DNA from: Limnoperna fortunei
Lineage: Eukaryota; Mollusca; Bivalvia; Mytilida; Modiolidae
Assembly: GCA_944474755.1 (NCBI GenBank)
Contig: OX104113.1
Span: forward strand, 57,370,074-57,434,073
DNA length: 64,000 bases
Direction of reading: 5' to 3'
The position numbers and the translations under genes are program-made. Positions within the stretch are counted from its first letter, which is position 1; each line of letters begins with the position of its first letter. This document shows, one piece after another, positions 42,373-53,020 of the stretch. Under the pieces are notes generated by a model, which saw nothing but the letters and a program-made list of their open reading frames with translations, made no database searches and was not told the DNA's origin.

Positions 42373-42790
42373 GGACGGAACGCTCGTCTGGCGTAGTAAA
42401 TTTTATAACCTTAGTATCTTTGATTACATTTTATTTGCAATTCACGACTGGGCAAATGCCTCTGTTGATGGACTGTTAGTCATCGAGGGTATCACCAGCC
42501 CAAAAATTACACGCTTCAGTGCTGATTATCATTTATTTTTTCAGTGATTTAGTCAAAGCATACATTTATTGTCATTAAATTTTTGAAAATGGTTTCAATT
42601 TTAATGATTTTCTAGTCGCAAAGTGTAGATGACCTAAACCGGATTCAGTATTTCTGGAATTTTTATTATAAAAGGTCTATACAACATCTTAATTATTTGG
42701 ATTTTATATGGTTTTAGTTTGAGCTCCACTGATGAGTCTTTATAAGATGAAACGTGCTACTGGCGCATTCAATTTTATAACGTTCTTATT
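42373..42790 (+). mobile_element. Retrozyme/Penelope-related bivalve repeat, diverged
   Basis: Two related motifs lie 372 bp apart: GGACGGAACGCTCGTCTGGCG at its left (42,373 on) and AGATGAAACGTGCTACTGGCG at its right (42,745 on). Between them is CCTCTGTTGATGGACTGTTAG followed by GTATCACCAGCCCA. I recall this arrangement as a very common bivalve repeat whose ends carry a hammerhead-type core. One unit bounded by two such motifs fits a tandem-origin retrozyme or a Penelope-like terminal repeat. The copy is diverged and encodes nothing. Confidence 0.55.
42729..42770 (+). ncRNA. Hammerhead ribozyme-like core
   Basis: CTGATGA (42,729-42,735) is followed by GTCTT, a TATA loop, AAGAT and GAAAC (42,749-42,753). 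GTCTT and AAGAT pair over five bases with one G-U, exactly where helix II belongs. After GAAAC a short imperfect helix III can form. I could not find a convincing helix I, so activity is doubtful and this may be a decayed copy. Confidence 0.4.
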
Positions 42791-43105
42791 TTTTTTATGA
42801 AATTTTTATTTAACGACAACCAAAAAGTTCCCTTTCGTTGATCCCATAATGTTTACACCAAATGGAAAACTGAATAAAATATTGGCAAAATCAAGCGATG
42901 GCTTGCTATCATATGCGAACTCTAAATTTTAGAAGACATTGACATTTCTGACATAAAAAAAATCTGCTGCTATGCGAAAAGAAATGAAAGAGAAAGGCAA
43001 CAAAAAGACGAGCGCAGAACTTAAATCTTAATATTATTAAAAATGAATCAAATAATATTATTGTACGTTCTTTAAACTTACATGTAAATATGTCATAAAT
43101 ATATT

Positions 43106-43212
43106 ATTACACGTCAAATTCCATATTCGCCCTGATATCTTGATTCTTTCGTTGGGGCAGATATAGGAGTTTCAGGAAGATATCAGGGCAGATATGGAAT
43201 TCGACATGTAAT
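43106..43212. mobile_element. Foldback (MITE-like) element, ~107 bp
   Basis: Arms ATTACACGTCAAATTCCATA.. and ..TATGGAATTCGACATGTAAT are near-perfect inverted complements of about 35 bp, around a short centre. No coding capacity. Confidence 0.75.
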
Positions 43213-43677
43213 TATCTATACGTGTTAAACACATTACAGACATTTTATTACAAAAAGTAATGACCTTTATTGCATGAAAAAAAATTTTTTCGTGCTTTTG
43301 ATTAGTCTAAAATCAACATTCGGGTCACGATAAATAGCACAGTAGTCAAGCCGAATCCAATATTGACATGGTTTGGACCAGTTCAAGCCTGTTTTCATAA
43401 CTGTCCCACCATAACTATAAAATTCAATTTTAGTAATCATTCAATCATCTGTAATTATAAAATATACTGTATAACTAGATACATGATAAAATCATTTATG
43501 TATTTATACTCTTTTCAATATTTGTAATGTGATGAAACTTGAAATAGGATGATCAGCAAATCAATATCAAAATGCAGTATTAACAGAAAATATTAAGTGT
43601 AACCAGCATTACAACAATTACAAAATGTAAGCATCTGTTTTTCTGATGAAGGAAGATAGTGATGTTATTCATGTAAT

Positions 43678-43828
43678 AAAACAATTGCTGACTTTGATAT
43701 ACGGTTGCTATCAGGATTTCTCAGTCCTCAAAAATGTATATTAACCTCGCCTAACAGCTCTGGTGAATATTACATTTTTGTGGCTAATAAATCCTGATAT
43801 CGACCTATATCAAAGTCATAAATTGTTT
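43678..43828. mobile_element. Foldback (MITE-like) element, ~151 bp
   Basis: The left arm (AAACAATTGCTGACTTTGAT, continuing to CAGGATTT) and the right arm (AAATCCTGATATC, continuing to AATTGTTT) are imperfect inverted complements of about 40 bp, around an 80-bp centre. Confidence 0.7.
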
Positions 43829-44576
43829 AATAGGATATGGTAATACGTGTGAATATCAGTAAGTGAATACATTCCCTTGCGTTAGAGAACTACATGCAAG
43901 TTCAATGTTTAAGCATGTCTACATGTATACAATGTCATTTGCACTCTAGAAGCAACTAGACTTTTCACACAATTTTATAATACTGGTCACAAATTTTGGC
44001 AGACATATAAGATCTTCAAAATTCATTGATATAATTAATGTAGTTTTGTCTCGAAAAAATTCATCAATTCACTCCAATAGACTTTTTGTTTGAGATTTAT
44101 ATTTAATAAATTTTTTAACTCTATCGTGGAAACCTGTTTTTATTTGGAGGATAAAACCCCCAACCTTCAGTAGAACAAATAGTAATACTTGTTTTTTTAG
44201 ACGAGTACAGTACAACATGCCGGCAGTGAGTATTATTTCTTTAACCTCACTTTTAACCGGCACGTGATCCATACTAAACTATGAACTACCTTAACCACTC
44301 GTGCACCTAGACCCCTTTTCTTCTATATAAGTTGTTTAATTCTGTCCGATAGAAGTAAATATAAATGTACGTGTTGTTTATTTTACCTTAAATATAAAAC
44401 CTTAAAACTATGATTACAGGACCGAGTGAAAATAGAATTTAAGGAAAAAAAGCTACTTCTTACTTTTATTTTATACATTAAATAATTGGCCCTGCCATTT
44501 AGGTCAGATATAACTGGCATTCACCTAGATGTTTGTACTCATTCACATATTTAGACTATTACTGAAAATTTGGTAT

Positions 44577-44905
44577 GAAATGGGGGCGCTATGCAGGTGG
44601 TCTAGGCACATTTTCTCCAAGTTTCATGAAGATCGGACAATAACTATTCTAGTTAGAGAGCGGACAAGGTGAATTTGCCATTTTTGTATAAATGAATGGT
44701 CATTACTCTGAAGTGGTTGAATTGATTTCGCTGGTTTTCGAAATTGTCAGAGATATCATACCGATAAAAATTTTCCCCAAGTTTCATGAAGATCGGAAAA
44801 CAACTGTTTGAGTTAGAGAGCGGACATCGCTGTGGAGGCCGCCCGCCCGCCGCCCGCCATGGGTGTTCCCATAATACGACCAGTCTTCGACCGGCTTAAA
44901 AAAAA
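44577..44905. mobile_element. Interspersed repeat with internal duplication and GC-rich end
   Basis: Two 56-bp direct repeats (44,611-44,666 and 44,771-44,826, offset 160 bp) share CCAAGTTTCATGAAGATCGG and AGTTAGAGAGCGGACA. They are followed by a GC-rich CCGCCCGCCCGCC stretch and CATGGGTGTTCCCATAATACG. I recall this sequence type as a frequent bivalve interspersed repeat. No terminal repeats are seen and no protein is encoded. Confidence 0.55.
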
Positions 44906-45350
44906 GTGCCTGGTCAGTATCATATGGACACAGGTAACATCTATCCTTTTCATTTTGTGCTAATAGGTGAGCTAAATAATTAAGCATGTGTCGTTTTCTT
45001 AACTTGTAATGAATACCCAACAAGTTTTATGGTCGCTTTATGAATACTAATCAGCTAATTTCGTTTCAACGCGGAAATACTTTTCATAGCATATCTGATT
45101 ACTTTATGTTTGTTATTTTACTTCTGCAACTTAGTTATTCCGGGTAAATTTCTGTAGATTTGTTGTCCAATGCTATTAACAGACAGTTTGAGACAACAAA
45201 TTTTATAATTATTTATGGGTTAAACCACAGTTTATCATAGCTGTTAAAAGTGGATAGTTTTTATGGAATGTTTTCATCTTTCTGACACATTTATTATTTT
45301 AAGCAATTTCGCTATAACCTAATGAAATAAACATGGGCATGTTTAAATAA

Positions 45351-45423
45351 AGTCCGAGAATCCTCTGCCGTCCAACGCTTTTTCTTTTTTTTTTTGTGTT
45401 GGACGGCAGAGGATTCTCGGACT
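45351..45423. repeat. Perfect 26-bp inverted repeat (hairpin)
   Basis: The left arm 45,351-45,376 (AGTCCGAGAATCCTCTGCCG then TCCAAC) is the exact complement of the right arm 45,398-45,423. The 21-base loop is almost all T. The perfect arms suggest recent origin or active maintenance. Confidence 0.95.
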
Positions 45424-45682
45424 AGTTTAAATAGCAAAGGTCGTAGTATAGGTCGGAGGGCTCTCCCGTAACTCCCCCCCCCCACAAAAAAAAATACTGT
45501 ACACATATACAAGATCTTATCTGTTTGGTTATAAATATTCTAAAATTACATAAATATGAACAAAATAAAGAAATCAGCCCATTTATGACTTACTAAAGTT
45601 CATGCTTTCATAAAAAATGTAACATATAATGCCAATGTCAATTATTACAACCGACATCAAAAGATAAATTATATAAACACCA

Positions 45683-45910
45683 TTAAAGATTACAAATATG
45701 CATAGTCAAAGAAATATACAGATTAAATTTAAATATATTACACAATAAAGATGCTCTACAATTTTCTTGTTTAAACAAGGCTGTCCATATGTACTTCTGA
45801 TTCTGACAACGCATTGTCAGCTGCCACATAAGGACATCCTTTGTATCTACATAGAATCCAAAATCAATGATTCCTTGAGGCAAACACTTATTACGTATAT
45901 ACTTGCAAGG
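45683..45910 (-). CDS. Terminal exon of an unrecognised gene
   Basis: Minus-strand segment with a strong acceptor (CTCTTTTTTCAG|CCTTGC, first base 45,910) and 75 codons to a TAA at 45,683-45,685. The translation includes PCKYIRNKC, GIIDFGFYVDTKDVLMWQL and CQNQKYIWTALFKQE. It starts in phase 0. It may be the last exon of the gene whose exons lie at 47,230-49,952, or belong to a separate gene. I could not link it with matching phase, and I recognise no domain. Confidence 0.45.
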   Translation of the reverse strand, partial: PCKYIRNKCLPQGIIDFGFYVDTKDVLMWQLTMRCQNQKYIWTALFKQENCRASLLCNIFKFNLYISLTMHICNL

Positions 45911-46331
45911 CTGAAAAAAGAGTGATGCATATGTAGCACTTTCACTAAAAGTAATTCACTTTTCTAATTTACAAAACCGCATATGGACATCGCACAAATG
46001 AACAATTTACAAAAGGCGTATTTTATGTATTTGACACATATAATTGTTCGACGTCTGAAAAGGCAAGTGTACTCTTACTACATTTCAAATACTAAGGTCG
46101 AAACATTTTATGAAATACCAATTTAGTAAGTATGTACACTTTCATATAATAACGCCATTATTCTGTATATATTTAAGATTTATGCTAGTTTTAATAAATA
46201 TAATTAACGGAAATTAAACAATGATAGCAAAATTCTTATTTAGACATAGATCCCAATATTGCCATCGCAAGTGACACCTTTGGCATGATATATGAACAAT
46301 GGTTGTATAAATGTCTATACGAAAGCAAAAC

Positions 46332-46593
46332 GGGGCCTCGGTGGCCGAGTGGTCAAGGTAGTTAGTCTACTATTGATCACGTGGTCTGTCAACACTGAGA
46401 TTGCGGGTTCGATTCTCACTGCAGGCAGGGTGTACTCGACTCCAATCTTAATTGACAAGGATTGCCAGTTTTCCTACCGCAGGTCGGGGGTTTTCTCCGT
46501 GTACTCCGGCTTCCTCCCCCAATAAAAACTGGACGCCATGATATAGCTGAAAAATTGCTGAAAGTGGCGTTAAACACCATCAAACAAACAAAC
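46332..46593 (+). mobile_element. tRNA-derived SINE
   Basis: The head has a pol III A box (GTGGCCGAGTGG, 46,341-46,352) and B box (GGTTCGATTCT, 46,406-46,416) at tRNA spacing. A tRNA-unrelated body with TCCGTGTACTCCGGCTTCC and GAAAGTGGCGTTAAACACC follows, then a CAAACAAACAAAC tail. An 11-bp target-site duplication with one mismatch flanks it: GAAAGCAAAAC at 46,321-46,331 and GGAAGCAAAAC at 46,594-46,604. The body and tail are of a type I recall from molluscan SINEs. The pol III boxes are intact. Confidence 0.9.
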
Positions 46594-47068
46594 GGAAGCA
46601 AAACAGGCCCACAAATACAAAATATCTTGCAATTTCAAGATAACATTCCCTTTCATTATTTCTCAAAACTTATATTTGTAGTTCATAGATGTTTAATATG
46701 CCAGTTATGCATAGGGCGGCTTAAAAATTTGTACAGGTTATTTTAATCTATCACTACCTTATTATCATAAATAAAAATGACTTGCATTCATAATTTAAAA
46801 CTTCTATAAATTAATATCCTTTTACAAACCAAAAAATAAATAAACTTTAAAACGATTAACCTATCAGTAGCTATCTCATGATTAGGTTTCATTAACTAGA
46901 ATCATCTCTTGATAACAAAACAATAAATTTGTCAACACATTCAATTTATTTTTACTATTCGAAATATTATATCATATTTGCTGGAATTTTTAAACTGTGT
47001 AACAAAGATTAAAAATCAACCGCATCAACAGAACACAACCTTGAAACCCAAAACTATTTAATACTTAC

Positions 47069-47132
47069 AATTTGTGGTTATCAAACACTTTCTGCAACTT
47101 ACAATCTGCCAAGTTTCGTATTTTCAATACTG
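47069..47132 (-). CDS. Possible short exon, unrecognised gene
   Basis: Minus-strand open segment ending at a good donor (CACAAATT|GTAAGT, phase 2) and starting after GGTTGGAG|CA (phase 1). It encodes VLKIRNLADCKLQKVFDNHK. The frame stays open further upstream (IGHPYTVGA), so the true start may be higher. It could be spliced from an internal donor of the exon at 47,230-47,384. Evidence is limited to coding appearance and one donor. Confidence 0.25.
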
Positions 47133-47229
47133 CTCCAACCGTATATGGGTGCCCAATATAAGAATAAGAAATATGAACATGTATGGAAACATTACAACAG
47201 AATGAAAAAAACTATACACCAAACCATGA

Positions 47230-49952
47230 TCAGTGAACAGACGGGTAACAAGGTTCCCCATATTTGACACCACATGCCTCATACAACTCATAACATTCTC
47301 GAGGCATTATTTCTCTCATTTTCTCTGTACTCTTTGGTTTTGTCTGCCACCAGGTATATTTACATTTATACTTGACATTTCGTACTTACAGAAAATCATG
47401 CACATTAGTAATTTTAATAATTCATCAGATAAAGAAATAAAATTCTAAATTTGTTAAAAGAATAACCATACCATTTCAATTGTTTATGGAGAAATGCATT
47501 AATTCTTGCTCTTCTACTGCGCAGATAATTTGCTTCGCTACTAGTTAACCCATAATAATTGTGACAAGAACATATTTGATGTGTATAGAATTAAGGGTGG
47601 CATTCAAGGTTGTTTTTATGCACCGTTTTATCCAATCATTTATCTAACGTCATATTTCATAAACGGAACAAATGTTTTTATACAAATGTCAACACAAACC
47701 TTGGATTTCTATAAGAATAAATTAATTCTTTCATTAGAGTTTCCATTATCTGTTCATAAATCTGAAAATACATGTAAATAAATCTTTTAACATAAATCCT
47801 ATTTGTGAATAAAATACTTAGTGTGCGACTAATAGATTTTAAATATATTATAATGTAGATTTTTCTTATTATGAATTCCAAGGAACTATTTCCTGTATTT
47901 TTTTAACACATTCCGTATGCACGTGGAAGTTGGATTTACCTCTCTCGTTTATACCTAAATAAAAAAATAATATGAACTATCCTTTTCAACTAAGGTAAAT
48001 TACAACTTTTTATTACTATCATTGTACTTGTTTGCTTGCTTGTCTATGTCAAATGTTCTTTCTATCTAAATCAATTATATTTCGACAAATATCCGTACCT
48101 TCTTTGAGAACCTTGCAGATCCAAAACAGTGTGTTCTTCGTTCCCGATTGTATACTATCAAAGGCGAATGCAGGAACTCGTGGTGTCGCCAGTGTTCTTC
48201 TAAATCACTACAATCATATAATTATAAACATTTAATTTAGTGTCTGATTTAATTGGTTGTTGAATCTTTGGTAGTAAGTATGTCTTTCTGCGCATGTAAA
48301 GTCTATAATATTATATAAATATTACATGTCTGACAGGGTGACAGTAAAATTGTCAACTTGAGGAAATACTGTCAACCGAAGCGAAAGCCGAAGTTGACAG
48401 TATTTTCAAAAGTTGACAATTCTACTGTCACCCTGTCAGACATGTAATATTTATTTTATTATACAGTATATACAGTATTTTCGAAAGTTGACAATTTTAC
48501 TGTCACCCTGTCAGACATGTAACATTTATTTTATTATACCGAAAAACTATTCAAACCATGAACAACTTTATTCAATAATGGTATTTAATTGATGTAATAG
48601 CGAGCATCGCAGATGCGAGCTATACGTTTACATGCGTGTGTGTAAAAAAGTCATGTGATCCATATGAACAAATCCATTTCAGATGGTAGCTGAGCTATCC
48701 GAAGAAAATATTGTAGACGAACGAAAAAATATATAATATCAAAGTAGACAAAAATAATTTTGACATCGATAAAATTATAGTGTTAATTTTTTAAATTACT
48801 ACAAAAATGCCAGACAATTTTTTTTTCAATCTTAAGCGCTGTATTTGAAATTGAGTTTTGTGACGTCACCAAGACAATAGATAAGACGTCACGTCGTCAA
48901 TGGAATGTAGAGGTACTGTTAAGGGGCACTAAAGTAATGTAGAGGTACTGTTAAGGGGCACTAAAGTAACGACATGAACAATGTGCGATGCTCGCATTTA
49001 GGCAGCGCCTACATTCATATTAATGGTAATAAAACAGCAATTTAACAACAAAAGTAAACTAACAGTAGCTAGAATCTTTAAATCTGCCTCGTTTGTGGTA
49101 GAAAAACGTTTGACATTATTGCCGTCTGTTTACAACGGAAATATAAAAATAGATATTGTGCATGCGCGAATGGTACAGTATAATTTTCCAACATTTCGTA
49201 CCTATGGTAGCGGGTGAGAGTATTTTTAGCGGGTGACATTATTTTCCGACAGTAAATTATTTTTACAGTACTTATATGTCATGGCGGCCTATGTACAATT
49301 AACATTGTAAATGAAACTGAGGTATAATAAAGTTTTATACTATAGGTGTAATTACTATGAAGTTATATACCACTGGATCGTATGCATATAGTTCAAAATT
49401 GCTTATTAATCAGTCATCACTTTCACAATAAAACATGTTAATATCTTAGTCATTCAAGCTAATTGATACTAGGTTTACAAAATACATGTCACTGCTAATT
49501 CAAGTTTAATGCAATGCTTGCAGATGTAACGTCACGGGTGCTTAAGTTGATTTGTATGGAGACTTAAGCAATTATGTCCTGCTTTTTATTTGATGAAGTT
49601 TTCATAAAACATCTCTCGTACTTACTGCTTACTTATTGTACAAAATCTAATTTAGGAAATGAACTGAAACACTATGTTCATATGCAAATAATCTGATATA
49701 ATACTGTTTTGTACCTTAAACCAAATATTCATATACAAAATTTAGTATAGTCTAGTCTAGTTGCATTTTGTTAAGTACCTGTAAAAACCAGTCATTCCGT
49801 TTCACACTTGAGTTGATTACAGCGTGTGAATTTAAGTTCGTTCTGATGTCACTTTTCTAATAACGTGAAAATACTGGAAATTCGAAAAGAACTTACCAAT
49901 CGTCATCGTTACAGGCCATCATTGAATATAAATATTCCAAAACTACAGGAAT
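47230..49952 (-). CDS. Multi-exon gene of unknown function (3' part)
   Basis: Five minus-strand exons with matching phases: 49,952-49,897 (acceptor CTCTTACAG, donor GATTG|GTAAGT), 48,207-48,099 (TTGTAG; AAGAAG|GTACGG), 47,761-47,700 (GTATTTTCAG; CCAAG|GTTTGT), 47,540-47,467 (AACTAG; TATG|GTTATT) and 47,384-47,230 (TTCTGTAAG; stop TGA). Phases run 0-2, 2-0, 0-2, 2-1, 1-stop. Translations include IPVVLEYLYSMMACNDDD, DLEEHWRHHEFLHSPLIVYN, IYEQIMETLMKELIYSYRNP, EANYLRSRRARINAFLHKQL and KMREIMPRECYELYEACGVK. The first two exons are best supported, while the last two use weaker splice sites. No domain is recognised. The charged, Cys/Tyr-containing sequence gives no transposon hallmark. Upstream exons must exist but are not visible in 50-52.8 kb, which holds transposon relics, so they may lie beyond the window. 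Confidence 0.5.
48317..48540. mobile_element. Foldback element with an extra arm copy
   Basis: The left arm (48,317 on; ATTACATGTCTGACAGGGTG, then ACAGTAAAATTGTCAACTT) is complementary to the right arm ending 48,452. An inner inverted pair, ATACTGTCAAC/GTTGACAGTAT, sits around CGAAGCGAAAGCCG. The right arm is repeated at about 48,471-48,540 in the same orientation with three or four differences. It has no coding capacity and lies just upstream, in the minus sense, of the 48,207 acceptor. Confidence 0.8.
48904..48967. repeat. 31-bp direct duplication
   Basis: AATGTAGAGGTACTGTTAAG followed by GGGCACTAAAGT occurs twice in tandem at 31-bp spacing (48,904 and 48,935). It lies in an otherwise featureless intron of the unknown gene. 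Confidence 0.9.
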
Positions 49953-49967
49953 CTGTAAGAGAAGAAA

Positions 49968-51125
49968 AGTTAGGGTCCACCAGGTTTTGCTTCAAATAAA
50001 TAAACAAATTAATTGTTTCTGGTTCTTTTTACATATGTTATCAACAAAAGCTAGGTTTGTAGTATCTGTTGTTAAAATTTTTAAATTGCTCGAAGGCTTA
50101 ACTGCGAAAGACTTCGAGCACGGAGACCAATAAAGCGACCAGCACTTACACAAAGACATAAGGATGCCCTGCTGCAGTGGGCGCGTGACCATATCGGGTG
50201 GAATATTCGCTCTTGGAAAAGAATTCATTGGTCCGACGAAAGTCGTTTTCTTCTAAAACCAGTTGATGGTAGGATGCGGGTATGGCGACACAGCTTTTGA
50301 TCCTGCACATGTTCTGGGAACTACAGCTTTTGGTGGTGGCGGAGTGACAGTTCGGGTTGCTTCTCATATGACTGTAAGTTAGACTTGTATCCATTAAATG
50401 GCACACTTACTGCTTCCAAATACAGAGATCCGATTCTAAACCCCCGTATTGTGCCCCATTTTGATGCGCATCCACTTGAAAACAGACCCGTGTTCATGGA
50501 CGACAACGCAAGACCTCATAGAGCACGCATCGTCAAAGATTATCTTGCAAATGAGGCAATTGAGACATTACCATGGCCTGTCATGTCTCTGGATATGAAT
50601 CCGATAGAGCATGTTTGGGACTATCTCGGCCGGAAAGTGAATGAACGTGACCCTCCATGTCAGAACATTCAAGAATTGAGTGATACTTTAATTCAGGAGT
50701 GGCGGCAATTCTCTCAACGTAGACTTCAGAGACTTATCCAGAAGACGAGTTCAAGAATTGGAAGCGTGGTGGATACACACGATACTGACTCTTTTCTTGT
50801 GAATAAATGTTTAAAGATGATTTCTTCTTACATCTTAATAACACTCAACCTGCCAACTCTGTGTATGTAATATTACCAGCGGTTCAAACTGTAACATTTT
50901 TTGAGTTATGATTTTGCATTTCTATGACATATTTTTACAAACGACATCTTGTTGGTCTTTTCTTTACATTTTGAATAGTAAAATAACTTCTTTAAAATTG
51001 TCGACTATTTTAAACGAAACGTGAAAGGAACAAGGGATGGTTATAAATTGTTAAAAATATTGGTTTTAAAAAATCACCTCCACTAAAATCCTGGTGGTCC
51101 ATAACTTATGGCCAAGTGCATATAT
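49968..51125 (+). mobile_element. Tc1-like DNA transposon relic
   Basis: Imperfect terminal inverted repeats enclose a broken transposase. The left one, AGTTAGGGTCCACCAGGTTTT (49,968-49,988), pairs with the right one AAAATCCTGGTGGTCCATAACT (51,085-51,106). The right end continues to about 51,125 (GGCCAAGTGCATATA) without a counterpart on the left, so the left end looks trimmed. At about 1.15 kb it is shorter than a full Tc1 element, and the DNA-binding N-terminal part of the gene is missing. Confidence 0.75.
50070..50866 (+). pseudogene. Tc1-family transposase, degenerate (DD34E)
   Basis: The catalytic core is recognisable in pieces. RPALTQRH and WSDESRF (first Asp codon 50,235) lie in one frame that stops after VWRHSF. 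GVTVR-like and LDLYPLNGTLTA segments follow in other frames. The 3' half is open from 50,385 with VFMDDNARPHRAR (second Asp codon 50,502) and LDMNPIEHVWD (Glu codon 50,607). The spacing gives DD34E. The helix-turn-helix region is absent. At least two frameshifts and one stop make it inactive. It belongs to the element at 49,968-51,125. Confidence 0.9.
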
Positions 51126-51719
51126 AGCAGAATTAGCCAAAGGGTCTAAACCGCTTTACATAATGCAGGCGAATGGGTGCCACAGTGTATTTCTGATGTT
51201 TCAGAAATCCAAAGGATAGATATATTATAACAGTACATATACATATTACATAACATATTATATATTACAAAATCCAAATGTCAATGAAGGTAATAACAAA
51301 ATACCGAACACACGAAAGAAACTGTCAATAATGATAATCCACAAATCAGTCATATAAATCTGCAAACTCCAGAACCAACAGCTAAAAATATAGTTACTAA
51401 AGCAATGGTCCTGACCTGGAACAGACATGTCAAACGAAATGGTGGGTTACCAGGTTTTATGGCATGCCAAGCCTCAAGCTTCCATTACTGCAGATTTGAG
51501 TATGTTAGTTGATGAAAATGGATCATGTACCACTAGTCAGTAATAAGGGTATCAAAAAACATCGTAGCACAATCACTGTGAAAAAGTCAAGGAACGGTTA
51601 CAAACTCAGATTCAGACAAACATGTACAACATATACAACACGAAAAAAAACCAAACATATAACAAAAAAGTTTGTAACCGGTGGGTGCTCCATACAAGTA
51701 GGAAGCGCGTATCCTTAAT

Positions 51720-52060
51720 TAACCCACTTCTATGAACTCATTGTCATGTTCAGGAAAAAGTCAAATTCTGGCTAAGAACGGAAAATCTGTGACTGAGCTA
51801 ATCTCAGCATAGAACTTCTGAAGGGATAACGATTGTTGGAGTACCTTAGTAGTCGACGGTAATGACTGGTCCAGAAATTATGAATACCTATCACAAGAAC
51901 ATAACGAATAAGTTGTGAAATGTAAACATAATACGCAGGAGCTGCTGAAATGTTACTGCTATCAATGAACGTGAAGCTGACAATTGACAAGTTGGAATCG
52001 TCACGTTTGTTGTAGAGTCAAGTTTGCATTTTCCCCAGAGTTTATGTCCTCCAGAAGGTT
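51720..52060 (-). mobile_element. Reverse-transcriptase element relic
   Basis: A minus-strand frame (51,772-51,990) reads FTFIDSSNISAAPAYYVYIS then QLIRY. This resembles the FPFxxSNIPxxPAYGVYISQLIRY stretch, just after the RT palm, of a retroelement protein common in bivalves and fish, recalled as Penelope-like or similar. The flanking sequence is too decayed to follow. The plus strand at 51,440-51,470 (GGTGGGTTACCAGGTTTTATGG) may belong to the same relic. Confidence 0.5.
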
Positions 52061-52855
52061 TACTTAAGAGGCCTTGGTTATGTCTTTAAGTTAAAGCTCG
52101 CAATGGTACATTTACTACAGATAATCATCTAACTTAGTATTGTTCTGGGTCAAGAGATCATTAATATCATTAATGATATTAGGAATTTGAAAGGACCTGA
52201 CCAATGTCTTTTTTTTTTCGTAGCAGGCCTTCTAGTAAATCAGCCTCATAAGAGTATAAAAAAGGTAGGCAAAAACAGGAGGACACTTACTACCTATTGG
52301 AATATCAACCGTCTGTTAAAGAATATGTCCTCCAAACAAACAAATATTTTGTACAATAGAAAATCTAGCATTTGACAAACTTCATCTTAAGTGTATTTAT
52401 TAAACAATACTAACTTACTTTCGAAAGACAAAAATCTTCTGGAATGCCTGAAAAATATAATTCAAGACTAATTTAAAGTAATTAATTCATTGTCTATGAA
52501 TAAATCCAAACATAAATAGAAAATATTTATACATATCTTTATTTCTTGTTACTTTCCAGAAATGTTTAAATTATAAAAAGATCCCATTTCTTACAAGCAA
52601 ACCAAATACTACGATTCACCTAATACAGATTTGTATTTTTATGAATCTTCAAACAAATAACAAAAGAAAAGTCTTAATCTAACATATACTTTAGAAATAT
52701 ACGTATGTTAGAATATATGCTAAGATAAAGTTAATTATGCATCTTTAATGTTTTAAATCGTTAGATAATTAAAGTTCTTGCAATTAATCAATAAAAACTA
52801 AAATCGGACACTTAAAAATATCGTAAGACAATAACATTCTATTTAAAGACAAGGT
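52061..52855. other. AT-rich spacer, no gene seen
   Basis: Contains a perfect 20-bp palindrome TAATATCATTAATGATATTA at 52,162-52,181 and otherwise AT-rich sequence. It is the 3' flank of the transposase-derived gene on the minus strand. TTTATT (AATAAA on the minus strand) occurs, for example near 52,531 and 52,396, as possible polyadenylation signals. Confidence 0.5.
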
Positions 52856-53020
52856 TTAACAGGATGCTGAATTACCAGAATGGCTGTTAGAATCGAGCTC
52901 TTTTGCGGAGCTGTTATTGTTTACTGAGAAACCTTCACTTGGCAGTATTGGAACGTCAGGTCCTGTAAGGGAACACTCCTTTGTAAGTCTTGGCATATCA
53001 TCACATTCCATATGTGCTTT
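52856..53020 (-). CDS. Terminal exon of the transposase-derived gene
   Basis: Acceptor CTTTTTTCCAG|AAAGCA at 53,020, then 54 codons and TAA at 52,856-52,858, entering in phase 0 as the PHD exon requires. Sequence (MECDDMPRLTKECSL, PSEGFSVNNNSSAKELDSNS) is polar and low in hydrophobic residues, like a disordered tail. No domain. Confidence 0.6.
   Translation of the reverse strand, partial: KAHMECDDMPRLTKECSLTGPDVPILPSEGFSVNNNSSAKELDSNSHSGNSASC

Larger units (their letters stand above)
39238..45682. other. Non-coding stretch with dispersed repeats
   Basis: AT-rich DNA upstream (in the minus sense) of the ZFYVE21-like exon. The first few hundred bases should contain its promoter and 5' UTR, but no motif stands out. 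Apart from the microsatellite, foldback, retrozyme-like and hairpin elements listed separately, and homopolymer runs (C-run about 40,420, T-run about 41,560-41,584, C-run 42,245-42,259 flanked by ATCTG/GGGGCAGAT inverted arms), I see no exon-like segment with splice sites. Confidence 0.6.

Noticed and set aside
45312..45512. 66-codon minus-strand frame containing a poly-Lys stretch
   Set aside because: It runs through the perfect hairpin and its T-rich loop; composition is explained by the inverted repeat.
46292..46746. Plus-strand frames of 77 and 94 codons
   Set aside because: Both lie across the tRNA-derived SINE; the translation is of SINE sequence.
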